Origin: Budorcas taxicolor | Taxonomy: Eukaryota; Chordata; Mammalia; Artiodactyla; Bovidae | Assembly: GCF_023091745.1 (NCBI RefSeq) | Contig: NC_068915.1 | Location: 34,836,001 to 34,900,000, forward strand | Length of the DNA stretch: 64,000 bases | Reading direction: 5' to 3' | Shown here: positions 20,345 through 31,750 of the stretch, one piece after another | Layout: every line of letters begins with the position of its first letter | Numbering within the stretch: position 1 is the stretch's first letter | The notes under the pieces: model-generated | What the model saw: the letters and a program-made list of their open reading frames with translations, nothing else | What the model was told of the DNA's origin: nothing | Databases searched by the model: none | Translations under genes and position numbers: made by a program

Positions 20345-23330
20345 TAGCAGCACCTGTTGTGGATATGACTGGTGATGGAAGTAGTCCAATGCTGTAAAGA
20401 ACAACACTGCATAGGAACCTGGAATGTTAGGTCCATGAATCAAGGTAAAATGGAAGTGGTCAAACAGATGGCAAGAGTGAACATTAACATTTTAGGAATC
20501 AAAGAACTAAAATGGACTAGAATGGGCAAATTTAATTCAGATGACCATCACTTTCACTTTTCACTTTCATGTATTGGAGAAGGAAATGGCAACCCACTTG
20601 CCATTCTTGCCAGGGATGGGGGGAGCCGGGTGGGCTGCCATCTATGGGGTCGCAGAGTTGGACATGACTGAAGTGACTTAGCAGCAGCATATCTACTATT
20701 GCAGGCAAGAATCTCTTAGAAGAAATGCAGTAGCCCTCATAATTAGAAAAAAAAAAAAAGATTCCATAATGCAGTACTTGGGTGCATTTTCAAAAATGAC
20801 AGAATGGTCTCTGTTCATTGGCAAACCATTCTATATCACAACAATCCAAGTCTATGCCCCAACCACTAATGCTAAAAAAGGTGAAGTTTAACGTTCTATG
20901 ACTGAACAAGACCTTTTAGAAATAACACCAAAAAAGATGTCCTTTTCATCACAGGGGACTGGAATGCAAAAATAGGAAGTCAAGAGATACCTAGAGCAAT
21001 GGGCAAGTTTGGCCACTGAGTACAAATGAAGCAGGGCAAAGGCTAACAGAGTTTTCCCAAGAGAACACTCTGGTTATAGAAAACACCCTCTTCCAACACC
21101 GTAACAGATGACTCTACATATGGTCAATACTGACCATGGTATTGACCAGATTGACAATACCAAAATCAGACTGATTATATTCGTTGCAGCCAGAGATGGA
21201 GAAGCTCTACACAATCAGCAAAAACAAGACCGAGAGCTGACTGTGGCTCAGATCATGAACTCCTTATTGCAAAATTCAGGTTTAAATTGAAGAAACTAGG
21301 GAAATCCACTAGACCACTCAGGTATGACCTAAATCAAATCCCTTACACTTCTACAGTGGAAGTGACACATAGATTCAAGTGATTAGATCTGACAGAGTGC
21401 CTAAAGAACTAAAAGAACTACAGATTAAGGTTTGTAACACTGTACAAGGAAACCTTACAAACAGTTGAGAAGAGAAGTGAAAGGCAAAGAAGAAAAAGAA
21501 AGATACATCTATCTGAATGCAGAGTGCCAACGAACAGTAAGGAGACATAAAATAGCCTTCCTAAGTAATCAAAGCAAAGAAATAGAGGAATACAACAGAA
21601 TGGGAAAGACTAGAGATCTCTTCAAGAAAATTAGAGTTACCAGGGGAATATTTCATGCAAAGATGGGCACAATAAAGAACAGAAATGGTACAGACATAAT
21701 AGAAGCAGAAGATGTTAAGAAGAGGTGGCAAGAATACACAGAACTGTACGAAAAAAAAAAAAAAAAGATCTTAATGACCCAGATAACCTTGATGTGGTGA
21801 TCAGTCACCTAGAGCCAGACATCCTGGAGAGCAAAGTCAAGTGGAGTGGGCCTGAGGAAGCATCACTATGAACAAAGCTAGTGGAGGTGATGGAATTCCA
21901 GTTGAGCTATTTCAAATCCAAAAAGATGATGCTGTTAAAGTTCTGCACTCAATACGCTGCACTCATTTGGGAGACTCAGCAGTGGCCACAGGACTGGAAA
22001 AGGTCAGTTTTCATTCCAATCCCTAAGAAAGGCAATGCCAAAGAATGCTCAAACTACCGCACAATTGCACTCATCTCACACTCTAGCAAAGTAATGCTCA
22101 AAATTCTCCAGGCCAGGCTTCAACAGTACATGAACCAAGAACTTCTAGATATTCAAGCTGGATTTAGAAACAGCAGAGAACTAGAGATCAAATTGCCAAC
22201 ATATGTAGAATCAAAGAAAAAGCAAGAGAGTTCCAAAAAACATCTAATTCTGCTTCATTGACTACGATAAAGCCTTTAGTTTGTGGATCACAACAAAGTG
22301 TGGAAAATTCTTAAAGAGACAGAAATACCAGACCACCTTACCTGCTTCCTGAGAAATCTGTATTCAGGTCAAAAAGCAACAGATAGAATCAGACATGGAA
22401 CAACAGACTGGTTCTAAATTGGGAAAGGAGTACGTCAAGGCTGTATACTGTCACCCTGTTTATTTAACTTACATGCAGAGTACATCATGTGAATATGCCA
22501 GGCTGGATGAAGCACAACCTGGAATCCAGATTGCTGGGAGAAATATCAATAACCTCAGATATGCAGATGACACCACCCTTATGGCAGAAAGGAAAGAGAA
22601 ACTTAAGAGCCTCTTGATGAAAGTGAAAGAGGAGAGTGAAAAAGTTGGCTTAAAACTCAACATTCAAAAAATGAAGATCACGGAATCCAGTCCCATCACT
22701 TCATGGCAAATAAATGGGGAAAAAACGGAAACAGTGAGAGGCTTTACTTTTGGGGGGCTCCAAAATCACTGAGGATAGCGACTGCAGCCAAAAAATTGAA
22801 AGACACTTGCTCCTTGGAAGAAAAGCTATGACAAACCCAGACAGCGTTTTAAAAAGCAGTGACATTACTTTGCCGACAGAGGTCCATAAAGTCAAAGCTA
22901 CGGTTTTTCCAGTAGTCATGCATGGATATGAGAGGTGGACTATAAAGACAGCTGAGCGCCAACGAATTGATGCTTTTGAACTGTGGTGTTGGGAGAAGAC
23001 TCTTGAGAGTCCCTAGGACTGCAAGGAGATCAAACCAGTTAATCCTAAAGGAAACCCCTGAATATTCATTGGAAGGACTGATGCTGAAACTGAAACTCAA
23101 ATACTTTGGCTACCTGATGTGAAGAACTGACTCACTGGAACAAACCCTGATGCTGGGAAATACTGAGTGCAGGAGAAGGGGAAAACAAGAGGATGAAATG
23201 CTTGGATGGCATCACCCACTCAATGGACATGAGTTTGAGAAAGCTCCGGGAGTTGGTGACGAACAGGGAAGCCTGGTGTGTTGCAGTCCATGGTGTCGCA
23301 AAGAGCTGGACATGACTGAGGAACTGAACT
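20345..23330 (+). mobile_element. Nearly full-length BovB LINE, plus strand
   Basis: The longest BovB here: about 2.85 kb without the SINE inside it, against roughly 3.2 kb for a full element. The endonuclease domain starts near 20400 (CIGTWNVRSMNQGK, the apurinic-type endonuclease N-terminal block). The linker follows near 21480, and the reverse transcriptase at 21900-22600 (IPIPKKGNAKECSNYRTIALISH, then NNLRYADDTTLMAER with an intact YADD). The C-terminal region near 22950 reads AERQRIDAFELWCWEK. RTE-type elements copy themselves, and in trans their SINEs, by target-primed reverse transcription. This copy is dead: at least five separate frames, expanded A runs (20748-20760, 21750-21766) and a SINE in the endonuclease. 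Confidence 0.93.
20550..20688 (+). mobile_element. Bov-A SINE inside the BovB endonuclease region
   Basis: CTTTCACTTTTCACTTTCATG … GTATTGGAGAAGGAAATGGC … GACTTAGCAGCAGC interrupts the BovB between GATGACCATC and ATATCTACTATTG. It is younger than its host element. Confidence 0.9.
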
Positions 23331-23579
23331 GACTGAGTGCCACCTTGAAGCCCCTTTCTTTTACTTAGCCTATTTTAAAAGATGTTTATAATCACTGAGA
23401 CATGTGGCAAGAATAAAGTTACTATATGTTAAATTTATAGAATCTATTGCTTTTCTTATAGACTTATATTCCTTAAAGGAATATAAATTCATTAGGAGAA
23501 GAATCAAGTCTCTCTTGAAATACCACCAAATATGTCCTGTAAATCACGATATACTATTTTGGTAATAACAGTAACTCAG

Positions 23580-23686
23580 ACAATTGCCTGGAGAATCCCA
23601 GAGACAGGGGAGCCTGGTGGGCTGCCGTCTATGGGGTCGCACAGAGTCGGACACGACTGAAGTGACTTAGCAGCAGCAGCAGCAGG
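23580..23686 (+). mobile_element. Bov-A SINE 3' fragment, plus strand
   Basis: TTGCCTGGAGAATCCCAGAG … GTCGCACAGAGTCGGACACG … GACTTAGCAGCAGCAGCAGC is the right half of a BOV-A2-type monomer with an AGC tail. Confidence 0.9.
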
Positions 23687-25152
23687 CAATTATGCCTGAT
23701 AGCAGATCCCAATTTTCCACACTAAAATATTTCTTAGTTTACTCTGCATTTCTAAGCTACAAAATCAAGATACATTATCTTAGGCATATTTGGGATATCA
23801 GAGAGTTGAGAATTAAATGAACTTATGGCCTTCCTGCTGTTTTGATCAATTCTTAAAGAAAAATTTGCAAAAGCCACTGAGAATACAAATATTAATTCCA
23901 CATTGCAATTAGAAATATTTTAATCCACTCTATCACCTGCCAAGTGTATGTAGAACACAGGGAGAAATAATATGTTTTTTTGTAAAATTGTAATTTTGAG
24001 TGCAACATAGCTTTGGATCACTTCCTCTTAGGAACTTACACTCTTTCTCTGTCAAATGGAAACAATCAGTCCTGCTCTTATTTGTTGCTAGTACTAAACT
24101 TTGAAAGAAAACTGTACAATGTTCTGCAAATATCACTCATTATTATTTCAAGTTACCAACCAAGTATACGTTTTACTTCTGTTAAAGCCAGCAGACCTGG
24201 ATTTTCTAGAAATCTGAAACTATGAAATTACAAGCAATGTCATAAATACCTGAACATTTCTGCAGAGTGAACAGCAGTTGTTTAATTAATTAATGGATGA
24301 ATGAATGAATGTAAAATATAATATATTGATAGTAAAGAAATAATAGTTAAATGTTAGGGGAAATTAGAAACGAATGAAAAAATGTGCCAGAATAAAAGAT
24401 AGTGATACTCTTTCTATTATTAACCATATTTTTATGAAAAATTAGAATTAAAAACTTCATAAATAGTTTCTATGGAAATTTCCTATCCACAGTTAATATC
24501 CATAATTATCTATTTCCAGTTACATGTTGTTAATTCCTCTAAAAATGTTCATCTCATTTACTGTTGATCTATTAGGAAATGTTACATTGAGTTACATTAG
24601 ATTTCCTACACCTTTAAAGACAGTATTCACATGTTGGTTAATGTAAGTTTCATTATTAAAACTTTAGCAATTTTTACTTCTTATGCATTTTCTAGTTGTT
24701 TGGTTTAATTGCATCTCTCAGATGTTATTTTTCCAACAAATGAACAGCTTTTGATGTGCTACTGAGAATTTCCTGGAGATCACAGTTCTTTTATATTCAT
24801 ATAGTGATGATATTATCCATTTTCCATTAAAATGATTTAGGATTCAGCTACTCAGGTTACAATTTATCTAGCATTCTTACCTATTTATACCAGTGCAGTA
24901 CAGTGTTGACTAATAGCTTGGCATGTGTTCAGATTCTGGCTAGCAAAGCATCTTATGGAGCTAAATTTCAGAAAAAATGAGATTTTACAACCTAGTAACA
25001 AATGTTGCTGGGATATAGTCCCGTCTCTGAAAATTAGCTTCCACAACATTAATATTATTTTATAACCACAAACATAATGTGCCTATGAAGAAGTATGTGA
25101 AGCATCTAAGATTTTATCCTCTAGGTAAGCTAATCTTTAGGCCACCACAGTT
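23687..25152. other. AT-rich intron, nothing recognised
   Basis: About 1.5 kb with a short GAAT repeat near 24295-24310. The opposed frames at 23933-24136 and 24013-24225 overlap and neither resembles a protein I know. Confidence 0.45.
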
Positions 25153-25800
25153 TGATATTTGCTAGAAGAAGACACAGACTCTTGGGTTAGACACAAAAAA
25201 CTTTATTTACATCAATAGTAACAGCTGGAGTGTCAATATTTGTGATTGTGTGTGATGATTTCCTAAGTGCCAATTCCCACAAGTTAACACAGAGAGCAAG
25301 GTGATATATGCGCATGCATAGGGTTGTATCTCAGGAGACAAACCTCATTTGGGATGTGCAAGTAAAATGCAAATCTTTGACAATGGGGAGTAAACATATC
25401 TGCCATTTGTTAAGGAATAAGACACTATCTTCCACGTCTGTCCACTATTGAAAGTAAACTGAAAGTGAAAGTCGCCCAGTTGTGTCCGACTCTTTGCAAC
25501 CCCATGTACTATACAGTCTATGGAATTCTTCAGGCCAGAATACTGGAGTGAGTAGCCATTCCCTTCTCCAGTGGATCTTCCCAACCCAGGGATCGAACCC
25601 AGGTCTCTCGCATTGCAGGCAGTTTCTTTACCAGCTGAGCCACAGAGGAAGCCCCTGTCCACTATTAAATATGAGTAAAAAACTATTTTGGCACAAAGGC
25701 AGTGCCTCTCCTTGCAAGCGGTACAGAAGTATGAGAAATCTATGGAGAAACTGTGTCTTAACAACATCCAACTATTCTCTATAGGGTGTTAACTTTTGGA
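25153..25800 (-). mobile_element. ERV 3' LTR, minus strand (contains a SINE)
   Basis: The left edge reads TGATATTTGC…, which on the minus strand ends an LTR. AAACTTTATT near 25200 is a reversed AATAAA signal. It aligns by eye with 29255-29640 and 43225-43615 (shared blocks: TTCCCACA-, GGTGACATCT/GGTGATAT- and GGCAGTG). The env-like remnant just to its right fits a 3' LTR. The right boundary is approximate. The family is unnamed. Confidence 0.6.
25438..25666 (-). mobile_element. Bov-tA SINE, minus strand, in the LTR, with 12-bp target duplication
   Basis: A complete reversed Bov-tA at 25450-25654 (GAAAGTGAAAGTCGCCCAG … CAGCTGAGCCACAGAGGAAGCCC) is flanked by perfect CTGTCCACTATT copies at 25438-25449 and 25655-25666. 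It inserted into the ERV LTR. Confidence 0.95.
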
Positions 25801-27250
25801 AAATTTTTCCATCACTACAACATCCTGTTAACTGCTTTGATTAATCTGACTGACAGGCTGGGACTGAAACCACCAATTTATTCCACAGAGCATTTAATTA
25901 AGGCTACTAACAATAATACTGAGCAATATGAGGCTGACTTGCAGAAATGAACTCAGTCATGTCCCCCAAGGCCCCAGATCCAGGCAGCTGAAAAAATCCT
26001 ACAACTAAGTAGCAACTGCCTTAAAAGCCAGGTGACTCCCTGTATTGACATTTCCACTTGACCCAAGACATTAACCCAGTTAAAGCAGAAAGTATTAAAG
26101 ATAGCTCAGATGCTGCACGCTTTGGCAGGCAAGGAGAAAGTCTAGGGCAAATCTGTCACCTGGAACTACCCTGGGTCAGTGAGTTGAGGCTGAGCTGAAA
26201 GCTTTCAAAAGCCAAAGTTATGTCATTGATCACTGCAGCTGAATGCAGGGGCAAGATCAGCACCTCTTTTTCCAATTGGTGATCTCCATTTTAGGGATCA
26301 CTGCACACAAAGTGAACATTAATAACAAGACACCTATTCCTCCATAAATCACCCCAAAAACCAAAAGGCATGACTCTGGCTCTTGAGGGCTTTCAGCTCA
26401 AACTCATGCAGTCAAATGAGGGCTACATAATCAATGAGTGGTGTTTCCTTAAATACTTGATGGTCAATTATGATCATCCCGAGGGGCAAGTTAATTCCTG
26501 GCCTCTATAGAAAAAAAATATAGTACCAGGGCAACATATGGTGCCCCTGAAACAAGTGTTTTTCACAATCATAAACCCTCTGTAAATGAGGGGCACAGGT
26601 TGACAGTGTCTCCAATGTGGCCTCCCAGGTTGCTGGCAAGCCTTGGGTACCCACTAAAGTTCAAATAATTGAACCCAGTCCTTGTTTGAAGGGAATTCCA
26701 AAAAATCACAAGAACTTCATGGCTCAAGCACTGAATTTTGACTAGAGCTTGGTAGCAATCTAATAGATGCTATTTAAAAGGAGTGCCTGATATCCCTATC
26801 AGAAGCATGTCTTAAACCCCAAGGAGCACATACTAGGTGGAGGCTGCCTCCCTTTGCCAGATCCTCTAATTGGCAAAATCATCAGTTATAGAAATTCTAA
26901 CTCAGGGGAGTAATTAGGTTGTAAGACCTCAAAGAGAGGAACACTTCTCTACATGAGCTATTCCTACAGGGAGACTTTTCCATGCTAACTATGGGAGAGG
27001 GAAATGCATGTATAGGAAACAATCAATTTTCTACTACATATTCAGATGTGATAAAAACAAAAACAGAACAGTGAACTTTCCCCAAAGCCCTTACTCAAAG
27101 GATCACATTAGCTGCCCTGCTCCTCTCAGAAGCTCACCCAAATCCAATCAGTTGAATTTTCATACCCCTTCAACACATAGCCCTAAGGAGGAAAGTTACT
27201 TGACTATCTATATCCATTAGAACCATAAAGCTGCAGTTTCTTTCCTTCCT
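25801..27250 (-). pseudogene. Endogenous retrovirus env-like remnant, minus strand
   Basis: On the minus strand, in several broken frames, the part nearest the 3' LTR (about 25850-26300) resembles the ectodomain and membrane-proximal part of a retroviral transmembrane envelope subunit. The rest of the interval (to about 27250) is presumed surface-subunit and upstream sequence but is less certain. No open frame here reaches 100 codons on that strand, so this is an inert fossil. The assignment rests on my recognition of a short degenerate region and on its position next to the LTR. A translated search against retroviral env would decide it. Confidence 0.5.
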
Positions 27251-27699
27251 GAAGTTCCTCGGCATACTCAGATAAGTATATTTTTTGTTCCACTTTGGAA
27301 ACAAGAAGACTTTATAATCTGATATTATCTTTCTCCTTAAAACTACTTAGGTTGGGGCTAGGTGCTCTGTCACTAAACAAGCTCTCTTACTTACCTTCAG
27401 ATTTTAGTGATATAGCAGTGGCTTGTGGATCAACTGAAAATCTATATCAAATAGCAAAATCATCACAACTAAAACCACCTATTCTAGACTTAAGGACCTT
27501 TTAACAGCCACAGTCACATCAATTTTCTGCAAGGACCATGGATCTGTTTCTTTTTAATGGCCTGGGCTTGACTTTCATGGCAGCAAAGATTTTTAAAGAG
27601 TCCACGTTAATTTAATGAGCATTTGCTCCCTATTATCAAATGTCTCAAGTTCTCACCTGGTTTCTTCATAAAGGCTAAGGGAATTATCTTGGATGGTGG

Positions 27700-27898
27700 T
27701 GGTGGTAGTTTAGCCACTAAATCATGTTCGAATCTTATAACCCCCCGCCAGGCTCCTCTGTCCATGGGATTTCCCAGGCACGGATACTGGAGTGAGTTGC
27801 CATCTCCTTCTCCAGGGGATCTTCCTGACTTAGGGATTCAAACCCAGATCTCCTGCATTGTAAGCAGATTCTTTACCACCTGAGCCACCGAAGAAGCC
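27700..27898 (-). mobile_element. Bov-tA SINE, minus strand, inside the ERV
   Basis: After a GGT repeat it reads AGTTTAGCCACTAAATCATG … CATGGGATTTCCCAGGC … CCAGGGGATCTTCCTGAC … CTTTACCACCTGAGCC. This is a complete reversed Bov-tA. Confidence 0.92.
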
Positions 27899-28473
27899 AT
27901 TCAAGAATTCGTCTAGAACTTTTTGGGGTCAGTGTCTCATTGTCCAGTGAGTCACCTTCATTAGTGCTGTAAATCAATTATAATCTGTGGCAGTATGAAC
28001 CTGAAAAATGGTCAATGCTTCATCTATTGTTTACCATGGACGTCTCGCTTGGAAATCTCTCTAAGAGTCAAAGTACATTAGTCTCTAGAACCCATTACAA
28101 AAATACTCAGAGACCTTTTACTGTCATGTCTGAATATACTTTAAGTTTGGTAGGCTCCAAAAGGGTATAAACAAAGAAGAACCACCCAGTTCTACATGGA
28201 TTAAGTTGTAACCCACTGCAAGGGATGTCTGTCAATGCACTTTGAGAGGAAATTAGGATGATTATAGGATAAGGAACTCTGCTTTGGACAAGCAGCTCTC
28301 TTAGATAATTAGATGGATCTCTTAGGAAGAATTTTAATGAACCCAGATTCTTGCATCTTCCCATACACAGAAAAGTACTAAAATCATTAACTTGAGATAT
28401 CTGTTCTTTGTGACTAGGAATAATCTTTATAGAGATGAATGCATGATTGCCTGTATTCCCTAGCCAAAAACCA

Positions 28474-28480
28474 TATATAA
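28474..28480 (+). promoter_or_regulatory. TATA box of the solo LTR
   Basis: TATATAA lies about 145 bp before the LTR 3' end and about 90 bp before the polyadenylation signal, the expected U3 position. It would drive transcription away from the CCSER1 direction. Activity is unknown. Confidence 0.65.
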
Positions 28481-28568
28481 ACTGGCTTTTCCACTGCCTC
28501 TTCAGAGCAATTTCCTCGGAGCTCCTGAGAGGCTGTCTCCCAGGGTTATGGTCCTCAATAAGCCCCTG

Positions 28569-28574
28569 AATAAA
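28569..28574 (+). other. Polyadenylation signal of the solo LTR
   Basis: AATAAA in CCTGAATAAAACTTAAACTC, the usual R-region context of retroviral LTRs, about 45 bp before the LTR end. Confidence 0.75.
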
Positions 28575-29254
28575 ACTTAAACTCATAACTCTTATGTTGT
28601 GTGGTTTTCTTAAATCAACAAGGGATTCAGCCATAAAACAAACAAGTGTTGCCATTCTTCCTTAACAAGCATTATGTGTCCAGACCATTATCTCCCAAAT
28701 AAATCTGGCCAAGTTGTAATGATTTACCTTGTTTCTGCCTATAGCAGACATTAATCCCCCTACCTTCACCTTCAGAGTATGTGTAAGGCTCCACAAAACT
28801 GTTTTCTCAAAGGGAACAGAATTCTTTCCATCCAGAAAAAAATCTTAATTCTAGTTGTTTTAGTGGGTCAGACTTTAGATTGACAACTAGTTTGGCTCAG
28901 AAATCCTCCTCTCCTCTCCATGAAAAGGACAGTGTGCAACAACTCCAGCACTGTTGAGGAAGATCTCTTTACACCTACTTCCCAGTACTCTATCTGCAAT
29001 CATCTTTCTGATTTCTCCTTAGAAAAAGGCAATGAAGTAGAGGAACTTTTATTGCCTGGTTGGCCATATAGTCTGGTCAGAATATTTGCTACAATTTCTG
29101 TAAACATTCTTCAAATTTTGTTAATCAAACCTCATTCATCCTCTTTCAAAACTAAAATCTTTCCCACCTTCTCATCCTCATAGCCTGAACTGTCAAAAAT
29201 TATGAAGGTTCTAAGATTTTACGTTATTTACAAGCTAACAAGTCACCCTGCCAC

Positions 29255-29640
29255 AGTTTCATGTATGATCACAAAAACCGTAAGACTCTTTGTCAAGGAC
29301 AAAGGACTTCATTACTCACAGATATGGCCATGTCCAGGTTAGCAGCATTTTCTTGTGCCAGTTCTGAGCAGAGTTCCCACAGTGCAATAAAAAAGGGGCC
29401 AGGTGACATCTACACATGTGGTGGCACTCTGAACTTACAAACTTGATCATTTTGCAGTGAGTAGTAACCATGCCTGCCCTTAATTCCAAAGGGAGACACT
29501 ATATTATTTAAGGTTGATCCCCATACAAATATCCTTGAAAAGACAGTCTGCAACAAAGAAAGTGACTTTGCTCTTAAGACAGAGAAAAAAATTAGAACTC
29601 CATGGAGAATTATCTCCCATCAAAGTGTGGGAATGAATAT
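29255..29640 (-). mobile_element. ERV 5' LTR-like segment, minus strand
   Basis: GACTCTTTGTCAAGGACAAAGG, GTTCCCACAGTGCAATAAAAAAG, GGCCAGGTGACATCTACACATG and ATCCTTGAAAAGACAGTC match in order the LTR blocks at 25153-25800 and 43225-43615. It would be the 5' LTR of the minus-strand provirus. The edges are approximate and the two LTRs have diverged a good deal, so the pair may not be from one insertion. Confidence 0.55.
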
Positions 29641-29659
29641 TCTCAATAAAATATGTTTC

Positions 29660-30136
29660 ATTGGTGCCATTATTCCACACTTTCAAAAATACAGACCTGA
29701 TTACATTTCTTAGAGCCATTAACTAGCCAAAATAAATGACCTAATTAAAAAAATAATAGTTATATTTCTGTTAGAACAGTGTGCAGAGCAATACAGTTGT
29801 AAATTATACTGTTACAGAATACACCTTTTTCCAATGTCATGGCTTACAATTTCAGAGTGAATATATACTTTATTCTAACCACACTGTATCAACAATGTGG
29901 TTAGAATCAAGTACATTTTACCAACCACATTTCTGCAAATGTGGAATGCTTTCCAGTACTATGTTTTGTACATACTATTCCTGTTGCTTTCAATATTTCT
30001 GTGAACGAGGGTAAATTTGCATCCATCAAGCATTATCTAGAAAATCCTTCCTGATGATGCTTATTTATAAGTGTTTATGGCTTAACATAAATCGTATCAC
30101 TTCAAGCAATATATAATTGTCACTTTATATGTCTGT
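29660..30136. other. AT-rich intron, nothing recognised
   Basis: No named repeat. A 77-codon plus-strand frame at 29781-30014 shows no domain. CACTGTATCAACAATGTGGTTAG at 29880-29903 forms an imperfect local inverted repeat with the GGTTAGAATCAAG context. Confidence 0.4.
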
Positions 30137-30368
30137 ACTTCCTTTACTGAGTGTAGCGTTAGTCTCTCAGTCATGCCCAACTCTCTCTTTGCAACCTCAT
30201 GGCTCGCCAGTTTCTTCCATCCATGGAATTCTCCAAGCAGGAATACTGGAGTGGGTTGTCAATTCCTTTCTCCATGGGATCTTCCCGACCCATGGATTGA
30301 ACCCAGGTCTCCTGTACTGCAGGCAGATTCTTTACCGTCTTAGCCACCACGGAAGCCCACTTCCTTTA
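30137..30368 (-). mobile_element. Bov-tA SINE, minus strand, with 10-bp target duplication
   Basis: A complete reversed Bov-tA at 30149-30358 (GTTAGTCTCTCAGTCATGCCC … CCTGTACTGCAGGCAGATTC … GGAAGCCC) is flanked by ACTTCCTTTA at 30137-30146 and 30359-30368. Confidence 0.93.
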
Positions 30369-30599
30369 TTACACCACCCATAAACACACACACAATAAAC
30401 TAGTAAATCCTGTTTAATCCAGGATATGACATAAAATCCAGTAGCTTCTCAACAGATTATGTATTGATAGATGGATGGTTGGATGCCTGAGATGTAGTGT
30501 GGCTTAATGAAGTCTGTGTCCTTGTTATCTCATGCCTGGGCTGATGCAATAGTTTACATCTCCTCTATTCTTTCATTTTTGTTTGGTTATTTAAAAAAA

Positions 30600-31360
30600 T
30601 CATTTCTAGGCTTTCAAAAATTTAATTGGGATAAATATATAACATAAAATTTACCATATTAGGCATTTTTAAATTGAGGTAAACACTTTCATAACATTAT
30701 ATGGTTTCATGTGTATTTTATATTCCAACCTCTGTATACACTACAGGGTGCTCACCACCAAAAACTTAGTTACCATCCATCTCCATGCTGTTGACCCCTT
30801 TTTCCCATTTCCCCATCCCCTTCTCCACCAGTAACCACTACTCTGTTCTCTGTATCTAAGTGTATGTTTTGTTTGTTTTTACATTTCACATATGACTGAT
30901 ATCATACAGTATTCATGCTTCTCCATCTGACTTGTTTCACTTAACATAATATCTTCAATGTCCATTCATGCTGTTGCATATGGCAAGATTCCATTTTTCT
31001 ATGGGTGATATATATGGTGTACACACAACATCTTAATCCATTCATTCATAATAGGGCCCTTGGACTATTTCCTTACCTTGACTACTGTAAATAAAGCTGC
31101 ACTGAATACAAGAGTGTATATCTTTTTGAATTAGGATCTTCATACTCTTTGAAAAATACCTAGAAGTGAAATAGCTGGGACATTTGGTAATGCTATTTTT
31201 AATTATTTGAGGACTCTCCATACTGTCTTCCACAGTGGCTGTAGCAATTTACATTCCCACCGTCAGTGCACAAGGGTCACCTCTTTTCCACATTCTCACC
31301 AGCACTGTTTTTTTCTTGCCTTTTTGATAAAAGCCATCCTAATGTGCGTGAGGTGACAAC
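30600..31360 (-). mobile_element. Old L1 (L1M-type) fragment, minus strand
   Basis: ATAACATAAAATTTACCATATTAGGC, CATTTCACATATGACTGATATCATACAG, TCCATTCATGCTGTTGCATATGGC and ACAGTGGCTGTAGCAATTTACATTCCCACC are the reverse of the old mammalian L1 ORF2-end/3' UTR region. It is highly diverged and has no open frame of interest. Confidence 0.75.
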
Positions 31361-31750
31361 TCATTGTGAGTGTACAGTTCAGTGGTATTAAGAACCTTCA
31401 AGCAGTTGAATCTTCAGAATTCGTTTCATCTTGCAAAAACTGCACCTCTGTACCCATTAAACATCTCCCCATTTCCCCCTTTCCGTAGTTCTCAGTAGCA
31501 TTATCCACAACAGCCAAAAGTAAGAAGCAACCCTGTGTCCATCAACAGATGAATGGATAAGCAAAATGTGGCACATACATACAGTGGAATATTATTCAGC
31601 CTTAAAAAGGAAGAAAATTCAGACATATTGATGAACCTTGAAGATATTATGCTAAGTGAAATAAGCCAGTCACAAAAAAGACATATACTATGTGACTATA
31701 CTCATATGAGGTACTTAGAGTAGCCAGATTCACAGAGTCAGGAAATATTC
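31361..31750 (+). mobile_element. Old L1 fragment, plus strand, beside the inverted one
   Basis: From about 31495 (AGCATTATCCACAACAGCC) to AGGTACTTAGAGTAGCCAGATTC the sequence is the old L1 3' UTR in the opposite orientation to 30600-31360. Bases 31361-31490 (TGTACAGTTCAGTGGTATTAAG … ACATCTCCCCATTTCCCCC) again read as the reversed strand. The pieces may be one rearranged insertion or two. Confidence 0.7.

Larger units (their letters stand above)
28221..28625 (+). mobile_element. Solo LTR, plus strand, with perfect 5-bp target duplication
   Basis: The 395-bp LTR (28226-28620) starts TGTCTG and ends AACA, giving the canonical TG…CA ends. AGGGA occurs immediately before it (28221-28225) and immediately after it (28621-28625); 4- or 6-bp alternatives do not match. 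Inside are a TATA box, an AATAAA signal and a U5-like tail in the correct order for plus-strand transcription. It lies inside the minus-strand ERV, so it is the later insertion. It probably arose by recombination between the two LTRs of a provirus. The family is not named. Confidence 0.88.
27251..29254 (-). mobile_element. ERV internal region, minus strand, undetermined part
   Basis: The sequence between the env-like remnant and the right-hand LTR. It is GC-richer than the flanking intron and would be leader/gag or residual pol on the minus strand. I see no intact pol motif, so most of pol may be deleted. A 182-codon frame at 28107-28655 runs across the solo LTR and so is not a retroviral gene. 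A SINE (27700-27898) and a solo LTR (28226-28620) interrupt it. Confidence 0.45.

Noticed and set aside
28107..28655. 182-codon minus-strand open frame, one of the longest in the window
   Set aside because: It runs straight through the plus-strand solo LTR and its target duplications, so it is an antisense chance frame and not a retroviral or host gene.
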